Source: an uncultured Porphyromonadaceae bacterium
GTDB lineage: Bacteria > Bacteroidota > Bacteroidia > Bacteroidales > Muribaculaceae
DNA length: 15,821 nt
Assembly: GCA_902494595.1 (NCBI GenBank)
Contig: CABUTY010000003.1
Location: forward strand, 1 to 15,821
Direction of reading: 5' to 3'
Shown piece after piece: positions 7,803 to 15,656 of this stretch. Under the pieces are notes generated by a model, which did not search any database, was not told the origin of the DNA, and saw only the letters and a program-made list of their open reading frames with translations. A program made the translations under genes and the position numbers. Position 1 is the stretch's first letter; every line of letters begins with the position of its first letter.

Positions 7803-8214
7803 GATATAACACTTCGTAATCCAACGATTGCCAAACTATTCTGTTTTGTGGGAATTGACGAAAACGCTGGCTATGGCATGAAAAAGCTTGTAAGCTGGGA
7901 ATCGCTGACCGGTAATCGTCCAACTATCGAAAGCGACCGCACAATCACAGTCGTTTCTTTCCCTCTGAAATCCGCCATACAGAGAAAGGCAGAAGATGAT
8001 GAGGGTAGAAATGAGGGTAGATAGAAATATATCTACAAGGCAAAAAGAAATTTTGGATTTGATAAAATCCAACCCTAAGATAACCATGTTAGAAATGTCC
8101 TCATTGCTGAAAGTGTCAATAAGTACCATAGAAAGAGAGATTCCTAAAATGTCTTCTTTAATCAGACATAAAGGGCCCACTAAAGGTGGCTATTGGGAAA
8201 TTATAGAAGATTAA
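7803..8214 (+). pseudogene. Frameshifted C-terminal remnant of an AlbA_2-type ATP-binding/HTH protein
   Basis: Two overlapping plus-strand frames together read like the end of the AlbA_2 (AAA_4-related) ATP-binding regulators common in Bacteroidales. The first, ending at 8024, gives RNPTIAKLF, then ENAGYGMKKLVSWESLTGN and TITVVSFPL, closing in an Asp-Glu-Gly-Arg-Asn-Glu-Gly-Arg tract typical of these proteins. The second, shifted by one, gives a winged HTH (ISTRQKEILDLIKSNPKIT, then LLKVSISTIEREI, GPTKGGYWEI) and ends at 8214. The shift lies at about 8020 at the end of a 12-bp tandem repeat (7999-8010 and 8011-8022, 11 of 12 identical). The ATP-binding N-terminal half is missing. The stretch is visibly AT-richer than the amylase genes, which suggests transfer. 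HTH identity is fairly sure; the AlbA_2 assignment rests on remembered family motifs. Confidence 0.65.
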
Positions 8215-8704
8215 AATCCACTGCGAAAGCGGCAAGAGGCTGGGCGGTTATGCCGTCAAAAGGTGACGGTGCAGGCACTGACTCCTTTCGACCGCATCGA
8301 GCCTACGGGCAACTGCGGAACACCGAGAACCGGCAACGCCTCCGAGGATTGGCAACGGCTTCGCTGATGCCACATCGGAGACTTATTGCCGTTCCTCCGT
8401 GTTCTTTATTGCTGTTGTCTGATAAGGACTTTTACGATTGCCCGGCCACTTGCCGCTTGTTTCAGCAGACCACGGGTCGAGACAGTGCTGATTCCAATGA
8501 ATGTTTATCGCATATTTTTATGCCCTTGGTCTTTGGCTGAAGCAGATTACTTAATCACAAATTTATCGGCCTTATTGCCAATACGTCTGATAAAATATGT
8601 CTGAAATGTAAAGCATTTGTTAAGACCGCACTTTGTGCCGGGCAAGAGTCTTCTTGTGAATCTTTCTCTTTAATAATGAAAGTGATAATCAACAAGATAA
8701 TAAT
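8215..8704. other. Gene-poor stretch with possible vestiges
   Basis: No convincing complete gene. Plus-strand frames over 8220-8540 lack family motifs or a plausible start. One frame shows an open run reading KVTVQALTPFDRIEPTGNCG and stopping soon after; I cannot assign it. On the minus strand, bases 8547 to about 8600 encode a short tail, YFIRRIGNKADKFVIK then stop, which resembles the last strand of T9SS type A sorting domains. The stretch is probably eroded DNA continuous with the gene remnants to its left. Confidence 0.4.
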
Positions 8705-8746
8705 ATTAATCACGAGCCGACATTACGATGCGGGCTCGTGATTAAT
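8705..8746 (-). terminator. Long-stem terminator after the phosphatase operon
   Basis: A perfect 14-bp inverted repeat, ATTAATCACGAGCC (8705-8718) and GGCTCGTGATTAAT (8733-8746), surrounds a 14-base loop, 16 bases after the phosphatase stop codon on the minus strand. The following minus-strand sequence is AT-rich but not a clean T run, so termination efficiency is uncertain. Confidence 0.7.
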
Positions 8747-8762
8747 GTATAATATTTCCTTT

Positions 8763-9692
8763 TTACTTGGAACGGGTGACTTGATGGACTACATTCCCAT
8801 TGTTGTCAATCAAAGAAAGCTTAAGACAGTCCTTAGTGGCTGTAAGCACAGAGAAACCGGGAACTCCGCTGCAGAACACTGTGCCATCTGTCGGTGTCAC
8901 ATCCGGACGGGAGAGAGAGCCTGATGTATTGACTATATAATCAATACCGTTCTTACGGATATGCTGAAAGTTGTGGATATGTCCGCAGATATACATGTTC
9001 ACTTTGTGTTTCTTCAAAATGGGATCTACCTTCCTCTGCATATCCTCGCGCTCACTGCTCTGTTTCGGAGTCTGGGCGTAGACCGGGTGATGACCTGCCA
9101 CAACTGTCCAGTCGGCATTGTCATCACGGCTGAGTTCATTGTCGAGCCATCGCAACTGAGCTTCGACATCCTGTCTGTTCGCATCAGGATATTCACCGGT
9201 ATTGGAATGATATTTGTCGATAATCGGCGTAGTATCTATGAAAACCACTTTGACACGAGTGCCGTCATTATCGAATATTCTGGTATAATACCGGGAAGGC
9301 ATTATCCATCGGCGACTTGTGCCGGAATAATCAATCACTGCCTGTGTATTGCCGCGATACTCATGATTGCCAAGGACCGGACACCATTCCACCTGAAGCT
9401 CCGGATGCGAATAGACCAGCTCATAGTCGGTCATCCACAATGGATCGTCTACCGAGCTGACGCCCAGATAATGATGGGTGTCGCCAAGCGCGAGAAAGGC
9501 ATCCGGGCCCACTGCCTCGGCGACTTTGCCCATCAATGCGGCAATCGGCTTCTGTTCGTAATATCCATTGCGACCAAGGTCATTGCCAATCATAAGTTTG
9601 ACATCGCCGTCCAGTTCTGTTGCGACCGTCTGCGCATATACGCTCAGGCCGGTTGTTAAGAGCAGAATGAATGATAATATTTTACGTATCAT
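8763..9692 (-). CDS. Exported calcineurin-fold phosphatase, ACP5/purple-acid-phosphatase-like
   Basis: Secreted or periplasmic metallophosphatase of 309 residues, last gene of the receptor operon. Residues 1-20 are a signal peptide ending in VYA-Q. The order of metal-binding motifs follows tartrate-resistant acid phosphatase: Asp38 in NDLG, Asp71 in LGDTHHYLGV, Asn109-His110 in LGNHEY, His201 in AGHHPVY, and His238/His240 in CGHIHNFQH. The intervening blocks (YSGTSRRWIMPSRYYT; LRWLDNEL) also match that family, so it should hydrolyse phosphate monoesters in the periplasm. Unusually, the position of the Fe(III)-binding Tyr in GDNFYF is His74 here (GDTHHY), so the metal centre should differ from true purple enzymes. 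The ATG lies 8 bases after the beta-helix gene's stop, indicating cotranscription. The substrate cannot be told from sequence. Confidence 0.9.
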   Translation of the reverse strand: MIRKILSFILLLTTGLSVYAQTVATELDGDVKLMIGNDLGRNGYYEQKPIAALMGKVAEAVGPDAFLALGDTHHYLGVSSVDDPLWMTDYELVYSHPELQVEWCPVLGNHEYRGNTQAVIDYSGTSRRWIMPSRYYTRIFDNDGTRVKVVFIDTTPIIDKYHSNTGEYPDANRQDVEAQLRWLDNELSRDDNADWTVVAGHHPVYAQTPKQSSEREDMQRKVDPILKKHKVNMYICGHIHNFQHIRKNGIDYIVNTSGSLSRPDVTPTDGTVFCSGVPGFSVLTATKDCLKLSLIDNNGNVVHQVTRSK

Positions 9693-9700
9693 AGGCCTGA

Positions 9701-11050
9701 TTATTTGGTGCCGAATGCTCCATAATAGGGTTTGAGAGCCGGTGATTGGTATAACTTGCCGTTGATTTCAAGACCGTTTGCAAAGCAAGGGGCGACATTG
9801 GCCGATGTTGCTTTGAGGGCAGGAGAAGATGCAGAGAGATGGAAGTCCCATGCGGAATTGTAAACATATTCGGTCAGACCGACAGTATTCATATCGAAAT
9901 TTACGAAGTCCGGATTCACAAGATTATCTTTTGTGGCAATCACGCTGTGGGTGTCTATTGCAGGATTATAGCTCTTATGCTTATAGTTATAACCGTCGTA
10001 AGAGTACGCCACATTGCTCTCTTCAGGATAGACAATCGGGCTTTTCTGCGTTCCGGAGACATACATATTATAGTCTATGACCGATTTGTCGTCAAACCCG
10101 GCGTCGGATGCATTAGGATTCTTGTAATTGGGAGTCATAGCCCGGAACTTACAGTTCACCATCAGATTGTTCACTACGTTGGCGAGACAGTTTTTCTCCA
10201 CATAAACGCAACCTCCTTTTTCACCGTCGCGACGCCATCCGGCATTTATGATGGTATTGTTGTAGGCGTTGGCAATGGCCTGCCCGCGAGTCTCGCTCTG
10301 GCCGGAGGAGGAAAGCTTGAGACCGTTTGTATTAGGACTGAACATGATGTTGCCGGCTATGTCGGCTTTGACGCCGGCTTTGATGTTGACGGCTTCAGCG
10401 CCACTGTAGCCATTGGCTGCGAAGACGTTGCCCGATATAATTGCGGAGCCGCCCATAAGATAGATTCCATCGCTCCATCCGTTACGGATTATTGAATTCG
10501 TAATAACGTATTTGCCGTTGATGTTATTAGTGGTGATCTGAGGATAGGCGTCGTCCCCGGCAGTGTAGATTCCTGCAGTGGCGGACGGCGAGCCTTCTAT
10601 CACCTGACCACCCGTATACTCGATCACAGCATGGTCAATCACCATCTCCCCGCACGTCTCCGTGGCTACGATGCCACCCCAAAGACCGGCGAATGTGTTG
10701 GATGCCGTGCGTTTGGATTCTTCGACAGTGAAGAGTACGGGCTGTTCCTCACTGCCGAGCACGTAGAGATTCCCTTTGACGATTATCTCTATCGGGGTAT
10801 GATTGACCCCAACCCCGGAAGAGGAGACTATTACTTTCACACCCGGCTCGATTGTGAGGCTCTCACCTTCTGGAATCACGAGGTGACGGTCTAGTTTGAT
10901 TTCAGATCCGGCAGCCCAGGTTCCGGATACTTTCATTTCTGTGTCGGTGACTTCAGTATTTACCCAAGGCACTTCCGGTTCATCTTTATCGCTGCACGAT
11001 GCGAGCGACATCGCTGCGCCAATCATGGCGACAAGCAGTAGTTTTTTCAT
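9701..11050 (-). CDS. Right-handed parallel beta-helix lipoprotein
   Basis: Lipid-anchored surface or periplasmic protein of 449 residues. The chosen start is the ATG at 11050, which gives MKKLLLVAMIGAAMSLASC, a lipoprotein signal with lipobox LASC and lipidated Cys19; an ATG two codons upstream (11056) is equally possible, while the GTG at 11095 would add a non-signal extension. The mature protein opens with a strand-rich segment (TWAAGSEIKLDRHLVIPEGE, SLTIEPGVKVIV) and continues as pectate-lyase-like coils, such as YVITNSIIRNGWSDGIYLMG followed by SAIISGNVFAANG. Such folds bind or cleave polymers, but I see no assured catalytic set. It lies about 40 bases after the receptor gene and 8 bases before the phosphatase, so it is the middle gene of one operon and may act as the receptor's surface substrate-binding partner in place of SusD (inference). 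Confidence 0.85.
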   Translation of the reverse strand: MKKLLLVAMIGAAMSLASCSDKDEPEVPWVNTEVTDTEMKVSGTWAAGSEIKLDRHLVIPEGESLTIEPGVKVIVSSSGVGVNHTPIEIIVKGNLYVLGSEEQPVLFTVEESKRTASNTFAGLWGGIVATETCGEMVIDHAVIEYTGGQVIEGSPSATAGIYTAGDDAYPQITTNNINGKYVITNSIIRNGWSDGIYLMGGSAIISGNVFAANGYSGAEAVNIKAGVKADIAGNIMFSPNTNGLKLSSSGQSETRGQAIANAYNNTIINAGWRRDGEKGGCVYVEKNCLANVVNNLMVNCKFRAMTPNYKNPNASDAGFDDKSVIDYNMYVSGTQKSPIVYPEESNVAYSYDGYNYKHKSYNPAIDTHSVIATKDNLVNPDFVNFDMNTVGLTEYVYNSAWDFHLSASSPALKATSANVAPCFANGLEINGKLYQSPALKPYYGAFGTK

Positions 11051-11091
11051 CTGCATGAATTTGTTGTTATTGAGTTGATTTATGTTTATTG

Positions 11092-13722
11092 TCACAGTTT
11101 GAATCTTATTCCAATAAGCATGGTCTGTCCGTAACGTTCCTTGCGTTCCACAACATTCCCTCCGACACGATCCACATCTGCGAGACTGTCGGTATGCGGA
11201 CCTTTATGATAGTATCTTATCATAGGAAGGTTAAGCAGATTGGTCGCTTTTAAAAATATCGACACGCCACATCTGAATGATTTCTCGGCCGATATTTCCA
11301 TGCGGAAATAATCGTTTTCCCAGATGTCGTTGTCATACCAATTGCTAACGTCCGCAAGTCTTCGACTTATGAAGCTGCCGGTGAGCTGCGCATCCCAGCC
11401 GTTACGGGTATCTTTGAAAAGAAGCGAGAGGTTGGCGACATGTGCTGCCTGACCATAGAGAGGACGGCTCTGTCTTACAGTGATTATGTCGTTCCCCTGC
11501 ATAGTACGCTTGTCTGTGGTTATGCGGGAGTGGGTGAAGGTATAGTTGGCCTTGATGCCGAATATATTGAAATATTTCAATATATCGATTTCCAATCCCA
11601 TATTGTTGGCGTTGCCCATATTCATAGGCATATAATAGGTGTCCTGCCCTTCATTGATAAGTCCGTATTCTATGGGATTCCGGAGATGCTTGTAAAACAA
11701 GCCTGCCATGAATTGTTCGGAGGGTTTAGGAAAGAATTCCCATCGCAGGTCAACATTATCGGCTACAGTATGTTTAAGAGAGGGATTCCCTTTCTCCTTG
11801 TATTCTTCATTTATGATGCTATAAGGGACAATCTCGAAGAAACTTGGGCGGTTGATGGCACGTGCGTAACTCAACCGCAGATTCATGCGGTCGGTCAGTA
11901 TTCGTTTTATGTGTATGCTTGGGAGATAATCAGTGTACTTCTGTCGGCCCGTGGGGTCAACGTTGCGCGGAAATTTCAGGGAGTAACCCTGATTGGTGCT
12001 TTCAATGCGTAGTCCGGCGATTAATTCCCAATCCGACAGATTCAGTTTTGCCATGGCGTATCCGGCAGTTACTTTCTCATCGGCATCATAATTGAGAGGG
12101 TCCCCGACATTGCCGAACTCACGGGGAGTGATCAGTATCCCGTCAAAATTATTCCAGTCTTGGCCGAACACCTGGACGTGTCCGTTGTCTGTAGCTGAGT
12201 CGAATGTATATTCATTGAAAAAACTGTCGCGTTTCTTGGAGCGAAACATCCCTCCAATCGAGAAATCCCAAATCCTGTAATGATAGGAGAAATCAATATA
12301 TCCCGCCCAGTCGCAGTCGGAATTATGCTCCCAGCGACGTACGGCTGCCTTACTTGTGGCAAGATGATTGCCTTGAATATATATGGTAGCATTGTCCGGC
12401 GTAAGGTTTGAGGCATTTGAGAATACGCCTTTCCAATCTATCCGAAACCTATCATTAAACAGTAGATGACTGCCTTGTAGTGTTGAGTTGAAAATGTTCT
12501 GTCGGTTCCATCTCATACGCACTGATGCGGTTTTGTCATCCTGTGCCTGTCGGGTCTGCTCATTGGTCATGGTAAGCCATCCGTTATACCACGAGAGTTT
12601 ATGCCGAGGTGAAAATATATAGTCTATTTTACCATGTATAGCGAGACGCTGACGGTTGTCCGAATATTCCCTGCGCTCCACACCATTGGTCATATAAGCG
12701 GAACGATAATACCAGTCGCTGTTTTTTCCGCGATTCAGGTTCTGATAACTCACCGAGGCTATGATTCCCAGTCTGTTGTTGAAGAATCGGTCTCCGTAGG
12801 ATACCCCGGCGAGAATATCGGGCAAAGGACGCGAACTCTTGATTCTTAGATTGGCATTCGTGAAATCGGTTTCAGTTACACCGTAATCGCCGGTTGTTCC
12901 TTTTGTCTCATTTGGAGATTTACGTCGAATATCATTATGGTTGAATGATAGGAAGTCTCGATCAAAGTACAAGGCGTTATATCCTGTTGTGACATTTGCG
13001 TGTAATAACCGCCGCGATGGTGCGTCTTTCATAACAAGATTGACGGCACCTCCGATCCCATCTCCTTCAAGATTAGGCATCATAGACTTGTAAATCTCTA
13101 TTCTGTCAAGTATTTCCGATGGGAACAAATCAAGAGGGACAAAGCGATTTTTATTGTCGGGACTCGGGATTTTTACTCCGTTAACCAGAGTATAGTTGTA
13201 TCGTTTGTCCATTCCACGAAGGATTGCATACTGTCCTTCTCCTGATGAATTACGTTCAGTCGTGACACCTGACATTTTCTGAATGATATTTCCTACAGTA
13301 ATGTCGGGAGAAAGTTCCATTGCACGAGCGCTCATAACATTAACGACATTCATTGAATTTCGCTCAATCATACGGGCTCCTGACTCTGTATTTGAAACTG
13401 ATGCCGTAACTACAACTTCAGAAAGTTCAGCAGCGGATTCATTCAACTTTATAACCAGGGGTGAGGGATGCGGATCATTTACGATTTGAGTTTGATAACC
13501 CAGATAGGAGCATACTAAAATAGGCTCTTTGAGATTAGTGGACAATTTGAATGTCCCGTCAAGTCCTGTCGTTGTTCCCGTTTTGGGAAGTTGTTTCACA
13601 TAGACCGTAGCGCCGATAAGGGCTTCGCCTGTTGATGAATCAACCACAATGCCTGAAATCTCCCGCCCGAAAGCAGAGCAAGTTAGAATCGCGCAAAGTG
13701 TGAGCAGCGTGATGTGTTTCAT
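11092..13722 (-). CDS. TonB-dependent outer-membrane receptor with CarboxypepD_reg-like N-terminal domain
   Basis: Outer-membrane active-transport channel of 876 residues. A signal peptide (1-19, ending SAFG) is followed by a CarboxypepD_reg-like beta domain (about 21-95: ISGIVVDSSTGEALIGATVY, TTTGLDGTFKL), a TonB-box-like stretch (SEVVVTA, 101-107), the plug (about 120-235: ILRGMDKRYNYTLVNGV, RIEIYKSMMPNLEGDGIGGA) and a 22-strand-type barrel ending in an aromatic/hydrophobic residue pattern (MLIGIRFKL). It imports a ligand using TonB energy. No SusD homologue follows; the downstream partners are a beta-helix lipoprotein and a phosphatase. The plug sequence is of the SusD-less siderophore/other-ligand type rather than a classical SusC, so iron complexes or phosphorylated compounds are both possible. 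First gene of a three-gene operon with a promoter 25 bases upstream. Ligand unknown. Confidence 0.93.
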   Translation of the reverse strand: MKHITLLTLCAILTCSAFGREISGIVVDSSTGEALIGATVYVKQLPKTGTTTGLDGTFKLSTNLKEPILVCSYLGYQTQIVNDPHPSPLVIKLNESAAELSEVVVTASVSNTESGARMIERNSMNVVNVMSARAMELSPDITVGNIIQKMSGVTTERNSSGEGQYAILRGMDKRYNYTLVNGVKIPSPDNKNRFVPLDLFPSEILDRIEIYKSMMPNLEGDGIGGAVNLVMKDAPSRRLLHANVTTGYNALYFDRDFLSFNHNDIRRKSPNETKGTTGDYGVTETDFTNANLRIKSSRPLPDILAGVSYGDRFFNNRLGIIASVSYQNLNRGKNSDWYYRSAYMTNGVERREYSDNRQRLAIHGKIDYIFSPRHKLSWYNGWLTMTNEQTRQAQDDKTASVRMRWNRQNIFNSTLQGSHLLFNDRFRIDWKGVFSNASNLTPDNATIYIQGNHLATSKAAVRRWEHNSDCDWAGYIDFSYHYRIWDFSIGGMFRSKKRDSFFNEYTFDSATDNGHVQVFGQDWNNFDGILITPREFGNVGDPLNYDADEKVTAGYAMAKLNLSDWELIAGLRIESTNQGYSLKFPRNVDPTGRQKYTDYLPSIHIKRILTDRMNLRLSYARAINRPSFFEIVPYSIINEEYKEKGNPSLKHTVADNVDLRWEFFPKPSEQFMAGLFYKHLRNPIEYGLINEGQDTYYMPMNMGNANNMGLEIDILKYFNIFGIKANYTFTHSRITTDKRTMQGNDIITVRQSRPLYGQAAHVANLSLLFKDTRNGWDAQLTGSFISRRLADVSNWYDNDIWENDYFRMEISAEKSFRCGVSIFLKATNLLNLPMIRYYHKGPHTDSLADVDRVGGNVVERKERYGQTMLIGIRFKL

Positions 13723-13747
13723 TCTAAAAAGATATGATTTTACGCTG

Positions 13748-13755
13748 CAAAATTA
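13748..13755 (-). promoter_or_regulatory. Promoter -7 element for the TonB receptor operon
   Basis: TAATTTTG on the minus strand is an exact TAnnTTTG match 25 bases before the receptor ATG. The region about 20 bases upstream is T-rich (CATTTATG) but has no perfect TTTG. No operator-like symmetry was noticed here. Confidence 0.5.
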
Positions 13756-14130
13756 CCCCTGAATTATTTCATAAATGTTTGGCGTATGTAAACAAAATAT
13801 TAAAATTCTATGGGCTAATATTCTATTTGAATGACTAATACATTGCAAATCTTGGTTATGAGTATTATCGAGTGGCAAGAGGCAGTCACCGGGTCGAGCA
13901 GTGATAACCCGTCTTCCTGCGTTGTCGGCTTATCACAGACTCGTCCTGCCGAGACTGGTAAGAGATACGTGCTTGCTTTTTTAAGGCTAAGAGGATTCAT
14001 TTTATCATGGTATCTTTCGATGAAACCGCGCACCATTCAAGATTTGCTATTGCCGTTGATTATCCGTTTTGCCTATTACGGCAATAGGAAAAATCCTCGC
14101 TTGACAGTTTCTCATTTTTGCCGGAGGTTC
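13756..14130. other. Intergenic stretch between divergent operons
   Basis: No gene can be supported. Frames on both strands give peptides without family motifs. The right part holds CTATTGCCG (14047-14055) and CGGCAATAG (14079-14087), a 9-bp perfect inverted repeat whose right arm can also pair with CCTATT (14072-14077). Near 13890-13911 there is a weak 5-bp hairpin. The stretch separates divergent transcription units and may include leader or regulatory DNA for the right-hand operon. Confidence 0.5.
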
Positions 14131-14138
14131 TACTTTTG
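14131..14138 (+). promoter_or_regulatory. Promoter -7 element for the exporter operon
   Basis: TACTTTTG matches TAnnTTTG exactly and is followed by GCAGCAAAA, a common Bacteroidota context, 26 bases before the ATG at 14165. A GTTT lies about 20 bases upstream as a weak -33 element. Confidence 0.5.
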
Positions 14139-14164
14139 CAGCAAAATTAAAAACGCAAAAGATT

Positions 14165-14365
14165 ATGAACCATCCGATGATTGTTTGGTGCGCAATAGCC
14201 GGAGTGCTGTTATGCGCATTTCTGTTTCGGGCTGTCGAGCGATACTGTAACGAATGCCGTCACCGCGACCACAAAACCCGACATATTCTCGAAATAGGCA
14301 AGGACAAAGACATCTTCTATCTGCCGGGAGACATTGACGAGGACGATGACTTCGAGGATTTGTAA
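14165..14365 (+). CDS. Small single-pass membrane protein with acidic tail
   Basis: A 66-residue protein of unknown function. One hydrophobic segment (about 5-22, MIVWCAIAGVLLCAFLF) is followed by a basic, Cys-containing region (VERYCNECRHRDHKTRH) and a strongly acidic C terminus (IDEDDDFEDL). It starts 26 bases after a good -7 element and overlaps the next gene by 20 bases, so it is translationally coupled to the ThrE-like transporter. I do not recognise the family. The coupling suggests an accessory role for the transporter, but a short leader-type ORF of no separate function cannot be excluded. Confidence 0.6.
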   Translation: MNHPMIVWCAIAGVLLCAFLFRAVERYCNECRHRDHKTRHILEIGKDKDIFYLPGDIDEDDDFEDL

Positions 14366-15143
14366 TAAGGCGGTCGACGAATCCGCTTTACGCGGTACTG
14401 CCGCTTTCCTTGCCGAGTATGCCTCTCTGTTGTCGGGGTGCGGTGCCACCTGCATCCGGATTGAGAAAAACGCCCGTAGGATGGCTGACACATTCGGTGT
14501 GGAATTCGACATTTCCATAATGCCGACTCATGTGTATGTATCGGTATGGTTGGACAATCCCGCCGAAGCTGTAGTGGCTTTTCGCAAAACCCCGGCCTGC
14601 GGCATCAGTTTCAATCTCAATGCCAAGTTAAGCCGTCTGAGCTGGGAGGTATCGGACAACAACTTAGGTCTGACCGCAGCGACCGAACGGTTTGAGCGGA
14701 TACGCCGGACGAAGCCGACAGGAATGTGGGAGACGCTGTTTCTCACCGGCCTTGCAAACGCATCGTTCTGCCGTCTTTTCGGAGGCGACGTGATTGCCAT
14801 GCTCATTGTTTTCATATCCACCCTTGCCGGATACAGGCTGAAACAGATAATGCTCGAAGACAAACGCGACATTCGGCTCACTTTCCTGTGTGCATCATTC
14901 TTTTCAGCCTCGCTAAGTGCCGGAGGACACATTTTCAACATCGGCTCTACGCCGGAAATTGCGCTTGGCACAAGCGTTCTGTATCTGATTCCCGGAGTAC
15001 CGTATATAAACTCGGTCAGCGATCTGATCTACAGGCATTACCTCTGCGGGTTCAGCCGTTTTATTGATGCGGCCGTCCTTACTGTCTGTTTGTCGACAGG
15101 ACTTTGCGCCGGTATGCTCTTACTTGGATTAAAATGGTTTTAG
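14346..15143 (+). CDS. Threonine/serine exporter family, YjjP/ThrE N-terminal half
   Basis: Inner-membrane transporter subunit of 265 residues (DUF1212/PF06738 group). The ATG at 14346 is preferred; the TTG at 14334 would extend the overlap with the small gene upstream. The soluble N-terminal domain carries the typical LLSGCGATCIRIEKNARRMA block and the strand THVYVSV. About five membrane segments follow from about residue 130, with the family motif YLIPGVPYINSVSDLI near the fourth. In ThrE of Corynebacterium this half is fused to a second membrane half; here, as in E. coli YjjP/YjjB, the second half is the next gene. Members export threonine/serine or, for YjjPB, succinate; the substrate here cannot be read from sequence. 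Confidence 0.88.
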   Translation: MTSRICNKAVDESALRGTAAFLAEYASLLSGCGATCIRIEKNARRMADTFGVEFDISIMPTHVYVSVWLDNPAEAVVAFRKTPACGISFNLNAKLSRLSWEVSDNNLGLTAATERFERIRRTKPTGMWETLFLTGLANASFCRLFGGDVIAMLIVFISTLAGYRLKQIMLEDKRDIRLTFLCASFFSASLSAGGHIFNIGSTPEIALGTSVLYLIPGVPYINSVSDLIYRHYLCGFSRFIDAAVLTVCLSTGLCAGMLLLGLKWF

Positions 15144-15148
15144 TGATT

Positions 15149-15643
15149 ATGTGGAATGATATTCTGATTAATATTTTTGAGGACGGATTGTTTGCGGCGA
15201 TAGCCTCCATCGGATTTTCAAGCATCAGCAATACACCCAGACGCGCGTATCTGACCTGCGGGCTGATTGCCGCCGCCGGTCATGCCTTACGTTATGTGCT
15301 GACATCGCCCGCGTTTGGAGGAATGCACATCATCCCGGCAAGCGTCTTGGCGTCATTTGCCGTCGGTTTGCTCGCCGTGTTGTTTGCCGGTCGAATAAAA
15401 TGTCCCGCCGAGGTCTGCTTTTTCCCGGCTTTGCTGCCTATGATACCGGGAATGTACGCCTATCGTACCATCGAAGCTCTTTTGTCATGTCTTTATCAAA
15501 CTCAGGAGGATGTTTTCGGACATTATTTATACCTGCTTGTATATAATGGCCTGACCTGTTCGTTTATTATCTTAGGTCTGGTTGTCGGTGCCACTGTGCC
15601 GATATTCCTTTTCAAAAAGCTTTCATTTACGGCTACACGGTAA
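15149..15643 (+). CDS. Threonine/serine exporter family, YjjB-like C-terminal half (DUF3815)
   Basis: Inner-membrane partner of the preceding transporter gene, 164 residues. The start at ATG 15149 (MWNDILINIF) places the first membrane helix at the expected distance; an ATG at 15134 overlapping the previous stop is a real alternative. Family hallmarks are FAAIASIGFSSISNTPRRA at the N terminus and the PALLPMIPGMYAYRTIEALL block in the middle, corresponding to the PxxxPxxPG-x-AYR signature of ThrE_2/DUF3815 proteins. About four to five hydrophobic segments are visible. The two halves would assemble into one exporter. The tight spacing (5 bases after the upstream stop) shows cotranscription. Confidence 0.87.
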   Translation: MWNDILINIFEDGLFAAIASIGFSSISNTPRRAYLTCGLIAAAGHALRYVLTSPAFGGMHIIPASVLASFAVGLLAVLFAGRIKCPAEVCFFPALLPMIPGMYAYRTIEALLSCLYQTQEDVFGHYLYLLVYNGLTCSFIILGLVVGATVPIFLFKKLSFTATR

Positions 15644-15656
15644 GCCATATTATCCG

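Noticed and set aside
8193..8540. 115-codon plus-strand frame after the HTH remnant.
   Set aside because: No recognisable motif, low-complexity Arg/Leu-rich composition and a start inside the HTH remnant.
11095..11095. GTG start for the beta-helix lipoprotein overlapping the receptor stop.
   Set aside because: It would put an Asn-rich, non-signal extension before a clean lipoprotein signal that begins at ATG 11050.
8475..13905. Shared string CGGGTCGAG followed by a CAGTG-like motif at about 8475 and about 13891, considered as a dispersed repeat.
   Set aside because: Similarity does not extend beyond about 15 bases, so chance is a sufficient explanation.
13886..13911. Possible tRNA-like or att-like hairpin.
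   Set aside because: Only a 5-bp stem; no cloverleaf, CCA end or repeat of the motif nearby.
13831..14250. 139-codon plus-strand frame over the intergenic stretch.
   Set aside because: It reads through the promoter element and overlaps the small membrane gene; the peptide has no family features.
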